DNA of 64,000 bases. Source: Methanoregula sp. UBA247 (GTDB taxonomy: Archaea; Halobacteriota; Methanomicrobia; Methanomicrobiales; Methanospirillaceae). Below the pieces are notes generated by a model, which was not told where the DNA came from, searched no databases, and saw only the letters and a program-made list of their open reading frames with translations. Positions 16,555 through 25,513 of this stretch are shown piece by piece (within the stretch, counting starts at the first letter, position 1; every line of letters begins with the position of its first letter). A program made the position numbers and the translations under genes. The stretch is taken from NCBI GenBank assembly GCA_002495055.1, contig DADR01000018.1, forward strand, positions 95,874 through 159,873, read 5' to 3'.

Positions 16555-18584
16555 TTTTCTGCACCCACTTGTTCATTCTGCCAAAAATATCCTGGTGTTA
16601 TCCGAGTGAAGCGATCCTTCTTTGAATAATCCAGATGATATGCACGTGCAATGTGAGGTTGAAGAATTCGGAAATATTCTTTATCAATTTCTGTATCCGT
16701 GGAAAAGATGATCATCTGATCTCCAGCATGTTGGAAAAAGTCCGTAACCAGATTCCCCCGGTGATCGCTATCAAGTCTTCCGAGAGGAGTATCAATGATA
16801 AATGGTAATTGTCTTTCTGCAGTTAATGTGAGGCCCCAAAGAAGAGAGATGGCAAAAATCTCTTTCTCACCAGCTGACAATTGTTCTTTTGGAATCGCGT
16901 TTCCTTCATCATCGAATAACGTGATTCGATATTTATCGTCGATCACAATGTTTTTTATGTAGTCTTCTTTACGTAAAAGACGTGAAAAACAATCGAGAAT
17001 ATTATCACTCAGAATTGAAATTTTCTGTTGTTGAAGTTCTGCTATATATTCATCCAAGACCGATGTTACTTTATTTGCTAATTGGACTTTCTGCGAATCT
17101 TTCCCAAGGTCCCGAAGTTCTTCTTCCTGTTTTTTCTTTATCCTCTCTAGTTCTGTTTTTTTGTTATTAACTTCTTTAATCACCTCATCAATCTTTGATA
17201 TTTTCTCAGTGAGCTGCCCAAGATTCTGATTTAATTCATTGAGTGTTTGCATCAGCGGTCCGATTATATCGTCAGACGGAGCTTTATTTATCATCTCAGC
17301 CACTTTCTGGCGTTTGTTGCTTAAGTCTTCGAGTTCTTTTGAGAGGTTTTTAATTTTCGTCGGGACTTTCTCTAATGCCTCATCGATCCATTGGAGTATT
17401 TTTTGAAATTCATATTGAGACAAATGATGAATTAATTTTTCAGGTTCTGTCTCATTTTTTACCGCGAAATGATGATGGAGTAATTTGGATATTTTTTTAC
17501 TAACCTTTTCTTTCTCCTCATCGGAAATCGGTACATCACTCCAAAAATCATTACTCCGTAAAGAAAGATCAATATTCATAATGTTAGATTTAATCAGTGT
17601 GTGTGAACGATTGAGGGCTTGAAGTGTATCCTCTTTTTTCAAGTGATCTTTAAGAGTAGTACAATATTTTGGTGTTATTGCAAACGGGTAAAGTCCGGCA
17701 CAAAGATCCCGGATCTGATTTTCGATAAAGAGGATCTTTTCATCAAGATGGTTTTTCTCTGTTTTCAAGTTCTCTCTTTTTCGAGCAAAACCGCCACCTT
17801 CACTTGCAATTGCGGTCTCTTTGTGTTCAATTTCACTTTGGATCTGATCCAACCGAGTTTGTATTTGGGCTCGTTCTTGTAACAAATCCAATTTTTTATT
17901 CTCATTCTCTATTAATTCATTTTCAATACTGGTTTTTTGTTGGGTATTTTGGTTTAATCCCTTATTTTTTACACGACGATTGAGATAGATACCAAGATCT
18001 GCCTTCAACCGTTCGACAATATCAAGGCCTAAAAGTGATTTGAATGAGTCCTGTAAGTAAATATTATCTGAACTATCCTCAACAAGATTCTGAATTTTCT
18101 CTCCATCAAATAAGAAAAGGCGAGAAAAACGCGGAGGTATTAATTCATTGAGCAAATCCTGCCATTGATCCATTTCAATTTCCGAGAGAATTTTACCATC
18201 TTTATTAACGGTCAGTATTTCAGTAAACTTTGGATTAAAAGACCATTCTCTCCGAACAAAATATTCATATGTTTTTCCTGCATGAGAAAAAGTAAAAGAT
18301 AGTTCAATCGCTGCCTTTTTTATCCCGTCCTCTTGTTTATTCGACGAGATCATCTGCTCAATATAGTGTTCATATTTTTTTGGACGGAAGTGTATATTAG
18401 GTGTGTGGGACCCGTAGAGACATAATAAAATTGAGTCAAACAAACTCGTCTTGCCGGATCCATTTTTTCCACCGATAAGAATGATTGGCTTATATTCGTT
18501 TGAGTTTTGAAGCGGTGTAAAATTTATTGTGTGCATACCCTTGAATAAACGGATATTCTCCACTGAAAATGTCTTTAAAATCAT
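16551..18584 (-). CDS. dndD: DNA sulfur modification ATPase DndD
   Basis: A 677-aa SMC-like ATPase with P-loop GGKNGSGKTSLFDS (from residue 38), a FLFDGEKIQNLVEDSSDN block near residue 165, a long coiled coil with ENENKKLDLLQERAQIQTRL and similar heptads, the signature LSAGEKEIFAISLLWG, and Walker B FIIDTPLGRLDSDHRGNL. DndD couples ATP hydrolysis to DNA structural change or nicking before sulfur is inserted. It overlaps dndC and dndE by 4 bases each, so the three are made together. Confidence 0.9.
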   Translation of the reverse strand: MILKTFSVENIRLFKGMHTINFTPLQNSNEYKPIILIGGKNGSGKTSLFDSILLCLYGSHTPNIHFRPKKYEHYIEQMISSNKQEDGIKKAAIELSFTFSHAGKTYEYFVRREWSFNPKFTEILTVNKDGKILSEIEMDQWQDLLNELIPPRFSRLFLFDGEKIQNLVEDSSDNIYLQDSFKSLLGLDIVERLKADLGIYLNRRVKNKGLNQNTQQKTSIENELIENENKKLDLLQERAQIQTRLDQIQSEIEHKETAIASEGGGFARKRENLKTEKNHLDEKILFIENQIRDLCAGLYPFAITPKYCTTLKDHLKKEDTLQALNRSHTLIKSNIMNIDLSLRSNDFWSDVPISDEEKEKVSKKISKLLHHHFAVKNETEPEKLIHHLSQYEFQKILQWIDEALEKVPTKIKNLSKELEDLSNKRQKVAEMINKAPSDDIIGPLMQTLNELNQNLGQLTEKISKIDEVIKEVNNKKTELERIKKKQEEELRDLGKDSQKVQLANKVTSVLDEYIAELQQQKISILSDNILDCFSRLLRKEDYIKNIVIDDKYRITLFDDEGNAIPKEQLSAGEKEIFAISLLWGLTLTAERQLPFIIDTPLGRLDSDHRGNLVTDFFQHAGDQMIIFSTDTEIDKEYFRILQPHIARAYHLDYSKKDRFTRITPGYFWQNEQVGAEK

Positions 18585-20035
18585 TTTACACCCGTATTTG
18601 AATCCGAGGGTATAGGAGAAACTGGTTTTAACAACGCCTTTCGCGCCTCCTCTTCACTTCGCCAGTCTTCGCTAAACACTTCGTTTATTCGATTATAGAT
18701 AGTAGAACGATAAGTCATACCCTGAAATTCTCGTTCAACATCCAATAATTTTGTTACAAGCCTTAACGGGACTTTATGATCGATACTTATTTTTTTGAGT
18801 AAATCGTTTTCCATCTGAGAGAAAGAGCCTAAATCATCCTTGATCCACTCAAGATCGTCTCCAACCACTTCTTTGTAAATTGATGCAACGGAGTCTTCCC
18901 AATCACTTCTTTGAGATTGCCAAATTCGGCGAATCTCGAATAGTTCTTGAGGTAAAATTAATATGAAATTGGGATTCGGACCATTTTTTCTTACATTATT
19001 TTGTACTTGGAGTAATTTTTTGAGTAAAATTTTACAGTATTCCAAAGTGTATGGCCCTCTTGTGAGATCCAAATCTCCTTTTTTTGGCATAATACGCCCA
19101 TCCATCCTTCGATAGTCCCGATACAGATATTTTTTTTCAGGAATTTGAGTTTCAGCAAGTTCATTGCGAAAATCCAGCAGAGGTTCCATCCAATCTTCTC
19201 CTCCCTCTACTAATGCTTCCATACTTCGATCTTTTTTAATGACTGTACAGACCCAACACCCAAATCGACTATTCCCACAAGGTGCAGAAGTATCATCAAC
19301 CACGAGAGGACAGTCTCCATCTTGAGCACTTTTGTATAATGCTAATAAATCGCGGTTGTTATTTCCCCAGGGATTTTGTTTTTGTAATAAGTATGTCCAT
19401 ACATCGTCGACTGAAAAATCTTCAATGGGTGTGTAAATATATGCCTGAGACAATCGGAAATGATTCGATAATTTTGTCCCTTTGATTTTATATGAATTCA
19501 TTATATGTGCACGAGTTGCACTTTCTGACTTACGAACTCCAAGAATAAGTAAAACTTCGCCATATTTCGCAACACTTTCAATAATAAAACGATCGGCTGG
19601 TTTAATTTTCAGTCGATGTGTACACCATCTGAATTGAGTACTGGGTGCCGGATAACCTTTTCCGATGAGATTTACCCAAAATGTTTCCGAAATGCGAGGG
19701 TAGATTTTTACTGCCTTGAATGGCATTTTTGTTTCTTGAGATTTTTTATTGATTTTTTCGAGAGTTGACGTGATATAATCAACAATCATGGGGGTTTCAA
19801 CATAAGTGTCAGAACAAATCACGAATACTGGTTTTGTTCGCTTCTCTTCAGGTAATTCAGATAGAGCATACCAGACAAGTTGAAGAACGGTTGTAGAATC
19901 TTTACCCCCACTATATCCAATAACCCAGGGTCGATTATCACTCTGATAAACTTCACGAATTTCTTGATGGATACTCTCCAATGATGTTTTGTCAAAAATT
20001 GATTTCTTCTCCTTTTGAGGAATTTCTTGAACCAT
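18581..20035 (-). CDS. dndC: DNA phosphorothioation sulfurtransferase DndC
   Basis: A 484-aa protein of the PAPS-reductase/ATP-pyrophosphatase class. The PP-loop is SGGKDST at residues 42-48 (VIGYSGGKDSTTVLQLVWYA). Cysteines that could bind a 4Fe-4S cluster lie near residue 250 (PCGNSRFGCWVCTVIKKDRS), as in DndC. It activates the DNA phosphate with ATP and receives sulfur from the desulfurase. The start is 4 bases after the dndB stop. Length and motifs are typical of the family. Confidence 0.93.
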   Translation of the reverse strand: MVQEIPQKEKKSIFDKTSLESIHQEIREVYQSDNRPWVIGYSGGKDSTTVLQLVWYALSELPEEKRTKPVFVICSDTYVETPMIVDYITSTLEKINKKSQETKMPFKAVKIYPRISETFWVNLIGKGYPAPSTQFRWCTHRLKIKPADRFIIESVAKYGEVLLILGVRKSESATRAHIMNSYKIKGTKLSNHFRLSQAYIYTPIEDFSVDDVWTYLLQKQNPWGNNNRDLLALYKSAQDGDCPLVVDDTSAPCGNSRFGCWVCTVIKKDRSMEALVEGGEDWMEPLLDFRNELAETQIPEKKYLYRDYRRMDGRIMPKKGDLDLTRGPYTLEYCKILLKKLLQVQNNVRKNGPNPNFILILPQELFEIRRIWQSQRSDWEDSVASIYKEVVGDDLEWIKDDLGSFSQMENDLLKKISIDHKVPLRLVTKLLDVEREFQGMTYRSTIYNRINEVFSEDWRSEEEARKALLKPVSPIPSDSNTGVK

Positions 20036-20039
20036 TGAA

Positions 20040-21176
20040 TCAGTCCATCTTTTGTTTTAATAATAGATTTTCCATTTCTCTTTCTTCGTTGTTCAGAGGG
20101 ATTCCCATTTTTTCTTTTAGCAAATTTGATGTGAGAATAAGATTTGTGTATGCTTTTGAGATCCGGCCGTTATTCATAGCTCTTCCCTCCCATAAATTGC
20201 TATTAGATCGTGTCCAATCAATTTCTTCTAATCGACTCAGTTTTTCTTTCCAATCGTCTGGATATTTTTCAAAAAGGGATTGGCCTGCGATTCCCAAAGC
20301 GTGTAATGCAATGCCATGGGAATGAATGTACGCACCTCTTAATTCGCTGCAAAGAATATCCTCATGATTCGCAAGTCGCTTCCATTCAGGGATATATTTT
20401 GTAACTTCCATCCAATAATCCTGTGCCTTTTGCTTTTCAGAAGCAGATATTTTTTTTACTTTCGTTTTCTTTCCTAGCAATGCTTCCGTTGCTTGATAGA
20501 TGGTCGAAAGAGTGAACATTTTGGTAGAGCGATTTGAAATGCTTGTTTTTTCCAAGTCTGTAAATCCCTTAAAAAGGGGAATTGTGTTAGACATATCAAG
20601 AATAAATCGAGCAAATGGATCTCGATAATCGTAAAGAATACTAATAGATTTTGTTGGTCTCACTGCGTGACGATTTAAATCTGAAAAAATTTGCTGACTT
20701 CTTTTCAATCCCGCGTCAATAAAAAAAACTACGGATATTGTCTCGTTTCCTAATTCGGATCGTTGTTTCAGTGCTGCTTCAATAGCGGCTCTTCGATGTT
20801 GTCCATCGTTAATAATAAATTGGGCAGTCATTGGAATAACAAGGGCACCCATTTTTGATTTCATACCCATTTCACCAGCTGGAATGAATTTTACTTCCTC
20901 CCCACAGACTGATGCTGAAATGGCTGAAAAAACATAATCTTTGGGATTATTGATAAGATAATTTGCGATTTCTGGAATCCTGGCGTGGTTCAATGTGCGT
21001 TGTGCTCGCAACTCAGCAGGGATTGCAGATTCGTTATATAAGAAAATTTTTGGAATCAACTTCAAGGGGCACATTGAGATATAATATTCCCGTCCTGCTT
21101 GAATCCCTCGAATTGAAGGAAAGTTATAGTTGAATGAATCTAATCCATTTACCTCGTTAAGAAAAGATGATACCAT
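20040..21176 (-). CDS. dndB: DndB, DGQHR-domain protein of the dnd operon
   Basis: A 378-aa protein with DGQHR at residues 124-128 (IINDGQHRRAAIEAALKQR), a following SDLNRHAVRPTKSI block, and a C-terminal helical region. This is the usual DndB architecture and length. In bacteria DndB acts as a repressor of the dnd genes and tunes modification. It is the first gene of the operon, only 4 bases before dndC. No Shine-Dalgarno motif precedes the ATG, and a 16-bp direct repeat sits 28-64 bases upstream, consistent with self-control. Confidence 0.88.
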   Translation of the reverse strand: MVSSFLNEVNGLDSFNYNFPSIRGIQAGREYYISMCPLKLIPKIFLYNESAIPAELRAQRTLNHARIPEIANYLINNPKDYVFSAISASVCGEEVKFIPAGEMGMKSKMGALVIPMTAQFIINDGQHRRAAIEAALKQRSELGNETISVVFFIDAGLKRSQQIFSDLNRHAVRPTKSISILYDYRDPFARFILDMSNTIPLFKGFTDLEKTSISNRSTKMFTLSTIYQATEALLGKKTKVKKISASEKQKAQDYWMEVTKYIPEWKRLANHEDILCSELRGAYIHSHGIALHALGIAGQSLFEKYPDDWKEKLSRLEEIDWTRSNSNLWEGRAMNNGRISKAYTNLILTSNLLKEKMGIPLNNEEREMENLLLKQKMD

Positions 21177-21203
21177 AGACGTTCCAAAATGAAGATTATT
21201 TTA

Positions 21204-21240
21204 TTGGAAGTTAAATTTTCCTATTTGGAAGTTAAATTTT
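21204..21240. promoter_or_regulatory. 16-bp direct repeat, candidate dnd operator
   Basis: The 16-mer TTGGAAGTTAAATTTT occurs at 21204-21219 and again, without mismatch, at 21225-21240. The period is 21 bases, two turns of the helix, so two protein subunits would sit on the same face. On the minus strand the repeat lies between a possible TATA box (TTATATC, near 21242-21248) and the dndB ATG at 21176, an ideal place for a repressor. Confidence 0.65.
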
Positions 21241-21286
21241 GATATAAGTCAGTTGTTAATTATTTTGAAAATAAGTATTGAATTTT

Positions 21287-21796
21287 TTATTTGAAAAAGA
21301 TCTTACCTTCATCATCTATCCTTGCTTCTTGCCATCCATAATTTTCATTAGTAACAGCAATCTGAATTTTATCTCTTACTGAATTGAGAATTGGACTTTT
21401 ACTCTGCCTAGATAACAGGATCAGCTCATCGATGGATTCCTTATCGTTCATACCATTGAATACGAGAAAATCAATTGGATAGAAAACAGGTTTCACATCA
21501 AAAGGGTTGTATTTCATTTTTTTAAACTCAGGGGAAATGGCATTGTTAAAGACTTTCTGTGCAGCCAACCGGCCTCTTTCATGGGCTAGATCCCGAAGTC
21601 CTTTCTCCAGCTCATCAAACTTCTCTTCCATAGTGTCCATCTTTTGCATATCCCGGTCGAATTTATCTCGCCACGTTTTTCTGATTTTGCCAGTGGTCTT
21701 TAGTTTCAAATCTGATATCCGTACGATATCTCCACAGCAGGGACAGACACAAAGAATAGTCCGGAAATCCTGGAATTGCTGAACTAATTCATTCAT
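21287..21796 (-). CDS. Holliday-junction-resolvase-like protein with lost catalytic residues
   Basis: A 169-aa protein with an N-terminal CPCCGD motif (residues 18-23), a coiled, charged middle (MQKMDTMEEKFDELEKGLRD) and a nuclease-like C-terminal half. It is a paralogue of the next gene upstream: YPIDFLVFNGMNDKESIDEL here aligns with DPIDLIIFKGLSEGKVDHID there. The partner has FVEIKTGKS, but this one has LILLSRQSKS at the same place, so the E-x-K of the PD-(D/E)XK site is gone. It is likely a non-catalytic subunit. It overlaps the active paralogue gene by 4 bases, supporting a heteromeric complex. Confidence 0.7.
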   Translation of the reverse strand: MNELVQQFQDFRTILCVCPCCGDIVRISDLKLKTTGKIRKTWRDKFDRDMQKMDTMEEKFDELEKGLRDLAHERGRLAAQKVFNNAISPEFKKMKYNPFDVKPVFYPIDFLVFNGMNDKESIDELILLSRQSKSPILNSVRDKIQIAVTNENYGWQEARIDDEGKIFFK

Positions 21797-22275
21797 TTAA
21801 ACACCTTATATGAAACATCATTATCCTCAATGGCGCTCCTGATGGACTTCTGATGTTTATTTAACGGAGATTTTCCGGTCTTAATTTCAACAAAATCTAT
21901 ATGATCAACTTTTCCCTCTGAAAGTCCTTTGAAAATAATAAGATCAATTGGATCCCCCAAAAATCGTGTATCAGGGATTTCCCATTTGAAATCTTTGAGT
22001 GTCGGAAAAATTTTCTCAAGATTCTTCCCGATGTTAATCGCCTTTGTAGTATTTTCCGCACGTTCAGTTGCAAGTATTTCTCGTTTCTTTAGATCTAATG
22101 CTCTCTCATCTAAAACCGCCAGAAGGGCTTGTTGATATTCCAAGGCCTCTTTTGGGAATTTTTTGGTTCCATCAAAGATTACAGCATCAGCGAGTTTGAA
22201 TTCTTCACCACACGGGCACTCAGCGATAAGATTTGAGGTATGTAATTCTTTGATTAGTTGTTCTGTTGATTTCAT
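21793..22275 (-). CDS. Holliday-junction-resolvase-related nuclease (COG4741-like)
   Basis: A 160-aa protein. The N-terminal CPCG (residues 20-23) is followed by a helical region rich in charge (ALDLKKREILATERAENTTK) and a PD-(D/E)XK site: DPIDLIIFKG with the Asp, then FVEIKTGKSPLNKHQKSIR with E-x-K and the basic helix seen in archaeal Holliday junction resolvases. The start at 22275 has GGAG 8 bases upstream. It probably cuts branched DNA, with the downstream paralogue as an inactive partner. It lies at the end of the A+T-rich island, 45 bases from the NERD-helicase gene. Confidence 0.75.
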   Translation of the reverse strand: MKSTEQLIKELHTSNLIAECPCGEEFKLADAVIFDGTKKFPKEALEYQQALLAVLDERALDLKKREILATERAENTTKAINIGKNLEKIFPTLKDFKWEIPDTRFLGDPIDLIIFKGLSEGKVDHIDFVEIKTGKSPLNKHQKSIRSAIEDNDVSYKVFK

Positions 22276-22319
22276 TTGTCTATCTCCAAAATTGCTTTCT
22301 AAAGAGATTCCACTGTAAT

Positions 22320-24227
22320 CTAACTGCTTGCCAGATGCAGGATTGGCTTGGTAGGTAACACCGTTTTGACACCTTCCTTCATTTCTGCATCCCCGCTCTT
22401 CACCATCTCGTCTATGAACTCATTCTCCTTCGAATATGTCACAATCAGCACGTCCGAAGCCCGGGTCATGGCAACATACAGAAACCGTTGCTGAAGATCA
22501 AGATCCGCCCGGGAACGTGGTTCAAATAAATCAGCCCACATCACAAAAACAGCCTTATACTGGAGTCCTTTTGATGAAGCGACTGTCTGTACTTTAATCG
22601 CTGGATCGAAAATTTTCTTACGGGAGTAGTAATCCTCACTCAGCCATGTGGTTGGTGAGAGAGATCCGAGGTCTTTGAGGAATCCTTTAAAGATATCATT
22701 GTCTTTATGCATTTTTTTGGCGTAGAGAATTGCTATATCGGCAGGTTGAAATTCCATTTTAATTTCATTGAATGGAATGTCTCCATTTAACAGTACTTTT
22801 GTAAAATTGGAAATACGATTGCATTCATCAGCATGGTCCTGACATTTAATAAGAATTGGTTTTACTCCACGACGGACTGCCTGACTGGGATCAACTGGGA
22901 CAATTGATATAGAATCCTCATTATCTTTTACATTTTTCGCCGTGAAATGCGCTGAGAGCCGGAGAATCTCCCGGGTGTTTCGGTAATTCCGATCGAGATC
23001 AAAAGCCTGGTGGATTGTTCTGCCTTGTGCTCTGATACCCAGGGATTTCCAGCTCAAGGAATCGATACGCCGGATTCCCTGATTCCCGTCACAGACTATC
23101 AGCAGATCGCCATCGAGAGGATCGTTCAGTGCTTCCAGCACACAGGAAAACCATACCGGCGGGAAATCCTGAGCCTCATCCACCAGGATTGCATCATATT
23201 TTCGGGAATCCCCGGCACGGGACCGTAGGTGCTCAAGTAACCGGTTACCAATACTTGTATCGTCTTCAACATTACCCGATGCAGGATCTTTCTTTCTTGA
23301 ATGTATTCCATTATATTTTACCCATCCATCAAAATGAAATACATTAATTCTTGGATAATCCTTCAGGACATGCTTCAGGTATTCATTAAGGACAACATTA
23401 TAACACAGGAGGAGGATCTTTGCGTTGGGATTCCTTTCGTGCAACCATTTCGCCCGTGCGATAAGAAGGACGGTTTTTCCGGATCCGGCTACTCCGTAAA
23501 TAATCCGATGACCTTCCCCAATTTTCCGGGCATTATTTTCCTGTTTTAGATCAAGAACTAATAAATCTGTGATATCGTCCTTACTTGGCCCGATAACAAT
23601 TTCCGGATGAATAATTGACCGAAGAATCTTTACCTGATGTTCTGAAAGTGGTGAGATCTCCCAGAAAGGATCAAAAAACCGCATCAGCGTATTTCGTATC
23701 TCTTCAGGAGATGCATTTTCAAGTCCCACAAGCTCATCCCGGAACAGAGTATTATCCATTTTAAAAATTTCCGAGATAGTCTGATCCTTGCGCCGTAAGA
23801 CATTGTCGCGTGTGATGTTGGACAATACTGCAAAATGACAGAAAGGAAAAATGAACTTGTTTCTATGAGGACCTTCTTTATTGAGGAGGTCAGACCGGCA
23901 TTCGCTATGCTCGCATGCCCTTGCCAGTCGCCACATATAATTACGGGCTTGTTCGAGCGGATGAACTTCCTGCCTTTCGCGACCATCCGTATTTATTGTT
24001 ATTTCTGAATGATTCCCCTGTACAATGTCGTCAAGGTACCAACCTTTTACTTCAATAATTATTACACCGAGATCCGGAGCGATTACGATAAAATCCGGGT
24101 GGCGGTTATTAATATTGGGTTCATAATAGACGAGATAGTCATCTGGTAACTTTTTCAAAAGTGCAAAAGTACGTTCCTCTCCCCTGCTTGCACGAGAAGA
24201 TAAACGATCAGGGATACATTCAGCCAT
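22320..24227 (-). CDS. NERD nuclease / UvrD-like helicase fusion
   Basis: A 635-aa protein. Residues 15-135 form a NERD nuclease-related domain with E18, D45 (RHPDFIVIAP) and E59-x-K61 (GVIIIEVKGW). Residues 235-625 are a superfamily 1 helicase: Walker A GVAGSGKT (245-252), DEAQDF near 350, then VASSKGLQYKAVFVMWADLF and the final FLYVAMTRASD block. Similar single-chain nuclease-helicases take part in anti-phage defence or DNA repair. GGAG lies 7 bases before the ATG. Its base composition is nearer to the host than to the A+T-rich genes next to it, so it may have a different origin. Confidence 0.88.
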   Translation of the reverse strand: MAECIPDRLSSRASRGEERTFALLKKLPDDYLVYYEPNINNRHPDFIVIAPDLGVIIIEVKGWYLDDIVQGNHSEITINTDGRERQEVHPLEQARNYMWRLARACEHSECRSDLLNKEGPHRNKFIFPFCHFAVLSNITRDNVLRRKDQTISEIFKMDNTLFRDELVGLENASPEEIRNTLMRFFDPFWEISPLSEHQVKILRSIIHPEIVIGPSKDDITDLLVLDLKQENNARKIGEGHRIIYGVAGSGKTVLLIARAKWLHERNPNAKILLLCYNVVLNEYLKHVLKDYPRINVFHFDGWVKYNGIHSRKKDPASGNVEDDTSIGNRLLEHLRSRAGDSRKYDAILVDEAQDFPPVWFSCVLEALNDPLDGDLLIVCDGNQGIRRIDSLSWKSLGIRAQGRTIHQAFDLDRNYRNTREILRLSAHFTAKNVKDNEDSISIVPVDPSQAVRRGVKPILIKCQDHADECNRISNFTKVLLNGDIPFNEIKMEFQPADIAILYAKKMHKDNDIFKGFLKDLGSLSPTTWLSEDYYSRKKIFDPAIKVQTVASSKGLQYKAVFVMWADLFEPRSRADLDLQQRFLYVAMTRASDVLIVTYSKENEFIDEMVKSGDAEMKEGVKTVLPTKPILHLASS

Positions 24228-24599
24228 TTTTTAACTCCAAACACGTTTAACGCGAACCTGGTATCTTTTAGGTTTAATTTTAATGCGTGTATTTTATTTT
24301 TAGTACCTCTTTTATATTTATATTTATTGTTTTAATCAGAGTTAAATTTTCAGTTATTTAGATAAATAGAATATTTTTAAGATACATTTTACTAAAATGG
24401 ATGGAATAATAAGAAATTAGTTCAGTTCTTTTTTTGATAAGTATTTCTTTTTATGTCAGCAGCGAATTGCGAAGTCCAGATTTTGGTCTCTACTCACCTG
24501 ATTTTTGAAAATTAATAGCAAAAAATGCACGTTTTAGGGACGCACACTTCTCCACCCTCACCTTAATCCCCCCTCCCCCCAATCCTAATACTTGATCCC
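24228..24599. other. A+T-rich intergenic region with a C-rich stretch at its right end
   Basis: The first 250 bases are very A+T-rich, with several TATA-like stretches (TTTATATTTATATTTA near 24310) that could serve either direction. No coding frame is convincing. From about 24543 the strand turns C-rich (ACACTTCTCCACCCTCACC, then CCCCCCTCCCCCC) up to the ATG at 24600. This marks the right edge of the island. Confidence 0.5.
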
Positions 24600-25031
24600 A
24601 TGACCGTCCAATCTTTCCGAACCTGCCGTTATGCCAGTGGCTGTTTTGATCCATGCTGCGATGGAGCCTGCCCAAAACATGGATCTGGTAAGGGCCCCTG
24701 TGGAGTGGCGCAGGGCAGCGATGAGTGTTTTAAGATCGTATGCCCGACATGCAAAATATTCCATGAAAAGGATAACGTTGAAAAATATACTGATGAAAAC
24801 CTTTCACTCGAAGTTAAGGACGCAACAGAAGGGTTATTATCCGATATTGATCCCGGGAATATTGGGCGGCCTTTGTGTATCATCATGATCGGTGACATGG
24901 GGTATTATTACCGTGAGTTACCAGCGTTTGATTCTGATTATGATGACCTGATTGAAAGTCTGAATTATATAAGAAAAGATTTTGAAGAGTCACCTGAACG
25001 GCACACAGCAGGGGACGACCCTGCGGAATAA
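24600..25031 (+). CDS. Cys-rich hypothetical protein
   Basis: A 143-aa protein whose first 60 residues hold ten Cys: CRYASGCFDPCCDGACPKHG, then CGVAQGSDECFKIVCPTCK. Such spacing suggests bound zinc or an iron-sulfur cluster. The C-terminal 80 residues are acidic (IMIGDMGYYYRELPAFDSDY). No membrane segment or signal is visible. It stands alone, directly after a C-rich non-coding stretch. I do not recognise the family. Confidence 0.55.
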   Translation: MTVQSFRTCRYASGCFDPCCDGACPKHGSGKGPCGVAQGSDECFKIVCPTCKIFHEKDNVEKYTDENLSLEVKDATEGLLSDIDPGNIGRPLCIIMIGDMGYYYRELPAFDSDYDDLIESLNYIRKDFEESPERHTAGDDPAE

Positions 25032-25513
25032 TTCCAAAAATATCCTGGCTTTTAACCATATGCCATTTCCTGGTTTTCAGGCTCCCTATCTTCCTCCCCC
25101 CTACACTTTCGCCATCCAACCTCCGACTTTCGCCAACCAAGAGGTGCTATTAGCGGTCATTCCCCTCATCGAAATTACCCCTTATAAATGAACGGACAGA
25201 GAATCAGGAGCATTCCAAAAAACGTTGCTGGTTTTTCGCAAATAAGGGTTATTTTGGGGGTCAGGACCCCTTCCATGAGAAGATAGTGTCCGAAGGAGAA
25301 TCGTAACAGGGAAGGAGTAGGTTTTTTTGAGCGGTTTTACGTAAAGTCCCGGATCCACAATACGGGTCATTTCCTGTTTCTACAAACTCCAGCCAATGCC
25401 GCGAAAGCAATCATAAAGTATTTCAAATCGGATATAATATGCTAGATAAATAGGAAAACAATCCCTCACATCTCTGTATCTACTGAACAGGGATTATTTG
25501 GTGTAGTCAAATC
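25032..25513. other. intergenic region with a C-rich motif and a hairpin
   Basis: No gene is convincing. Around 25103-25140 lies another copy of the C-rich motif (ACACTTTCGCCATCCAACC). At 25258-25271 the perfect palindrome GGGGTC-AG-GACCCC could fold. The right end holds TATA-like GGATATAATATGC (near 25430-25442), a likely promoter for the Panacea-PemK pair. Confidence 0.4.

Noticed and set aside
25258..25271. GGGGTC-AG-GACCCC palindrome as a terminator or operator
   Set aside because: Perfect but short, with no T-run after it and no gene start at operator distance; left as a note only.
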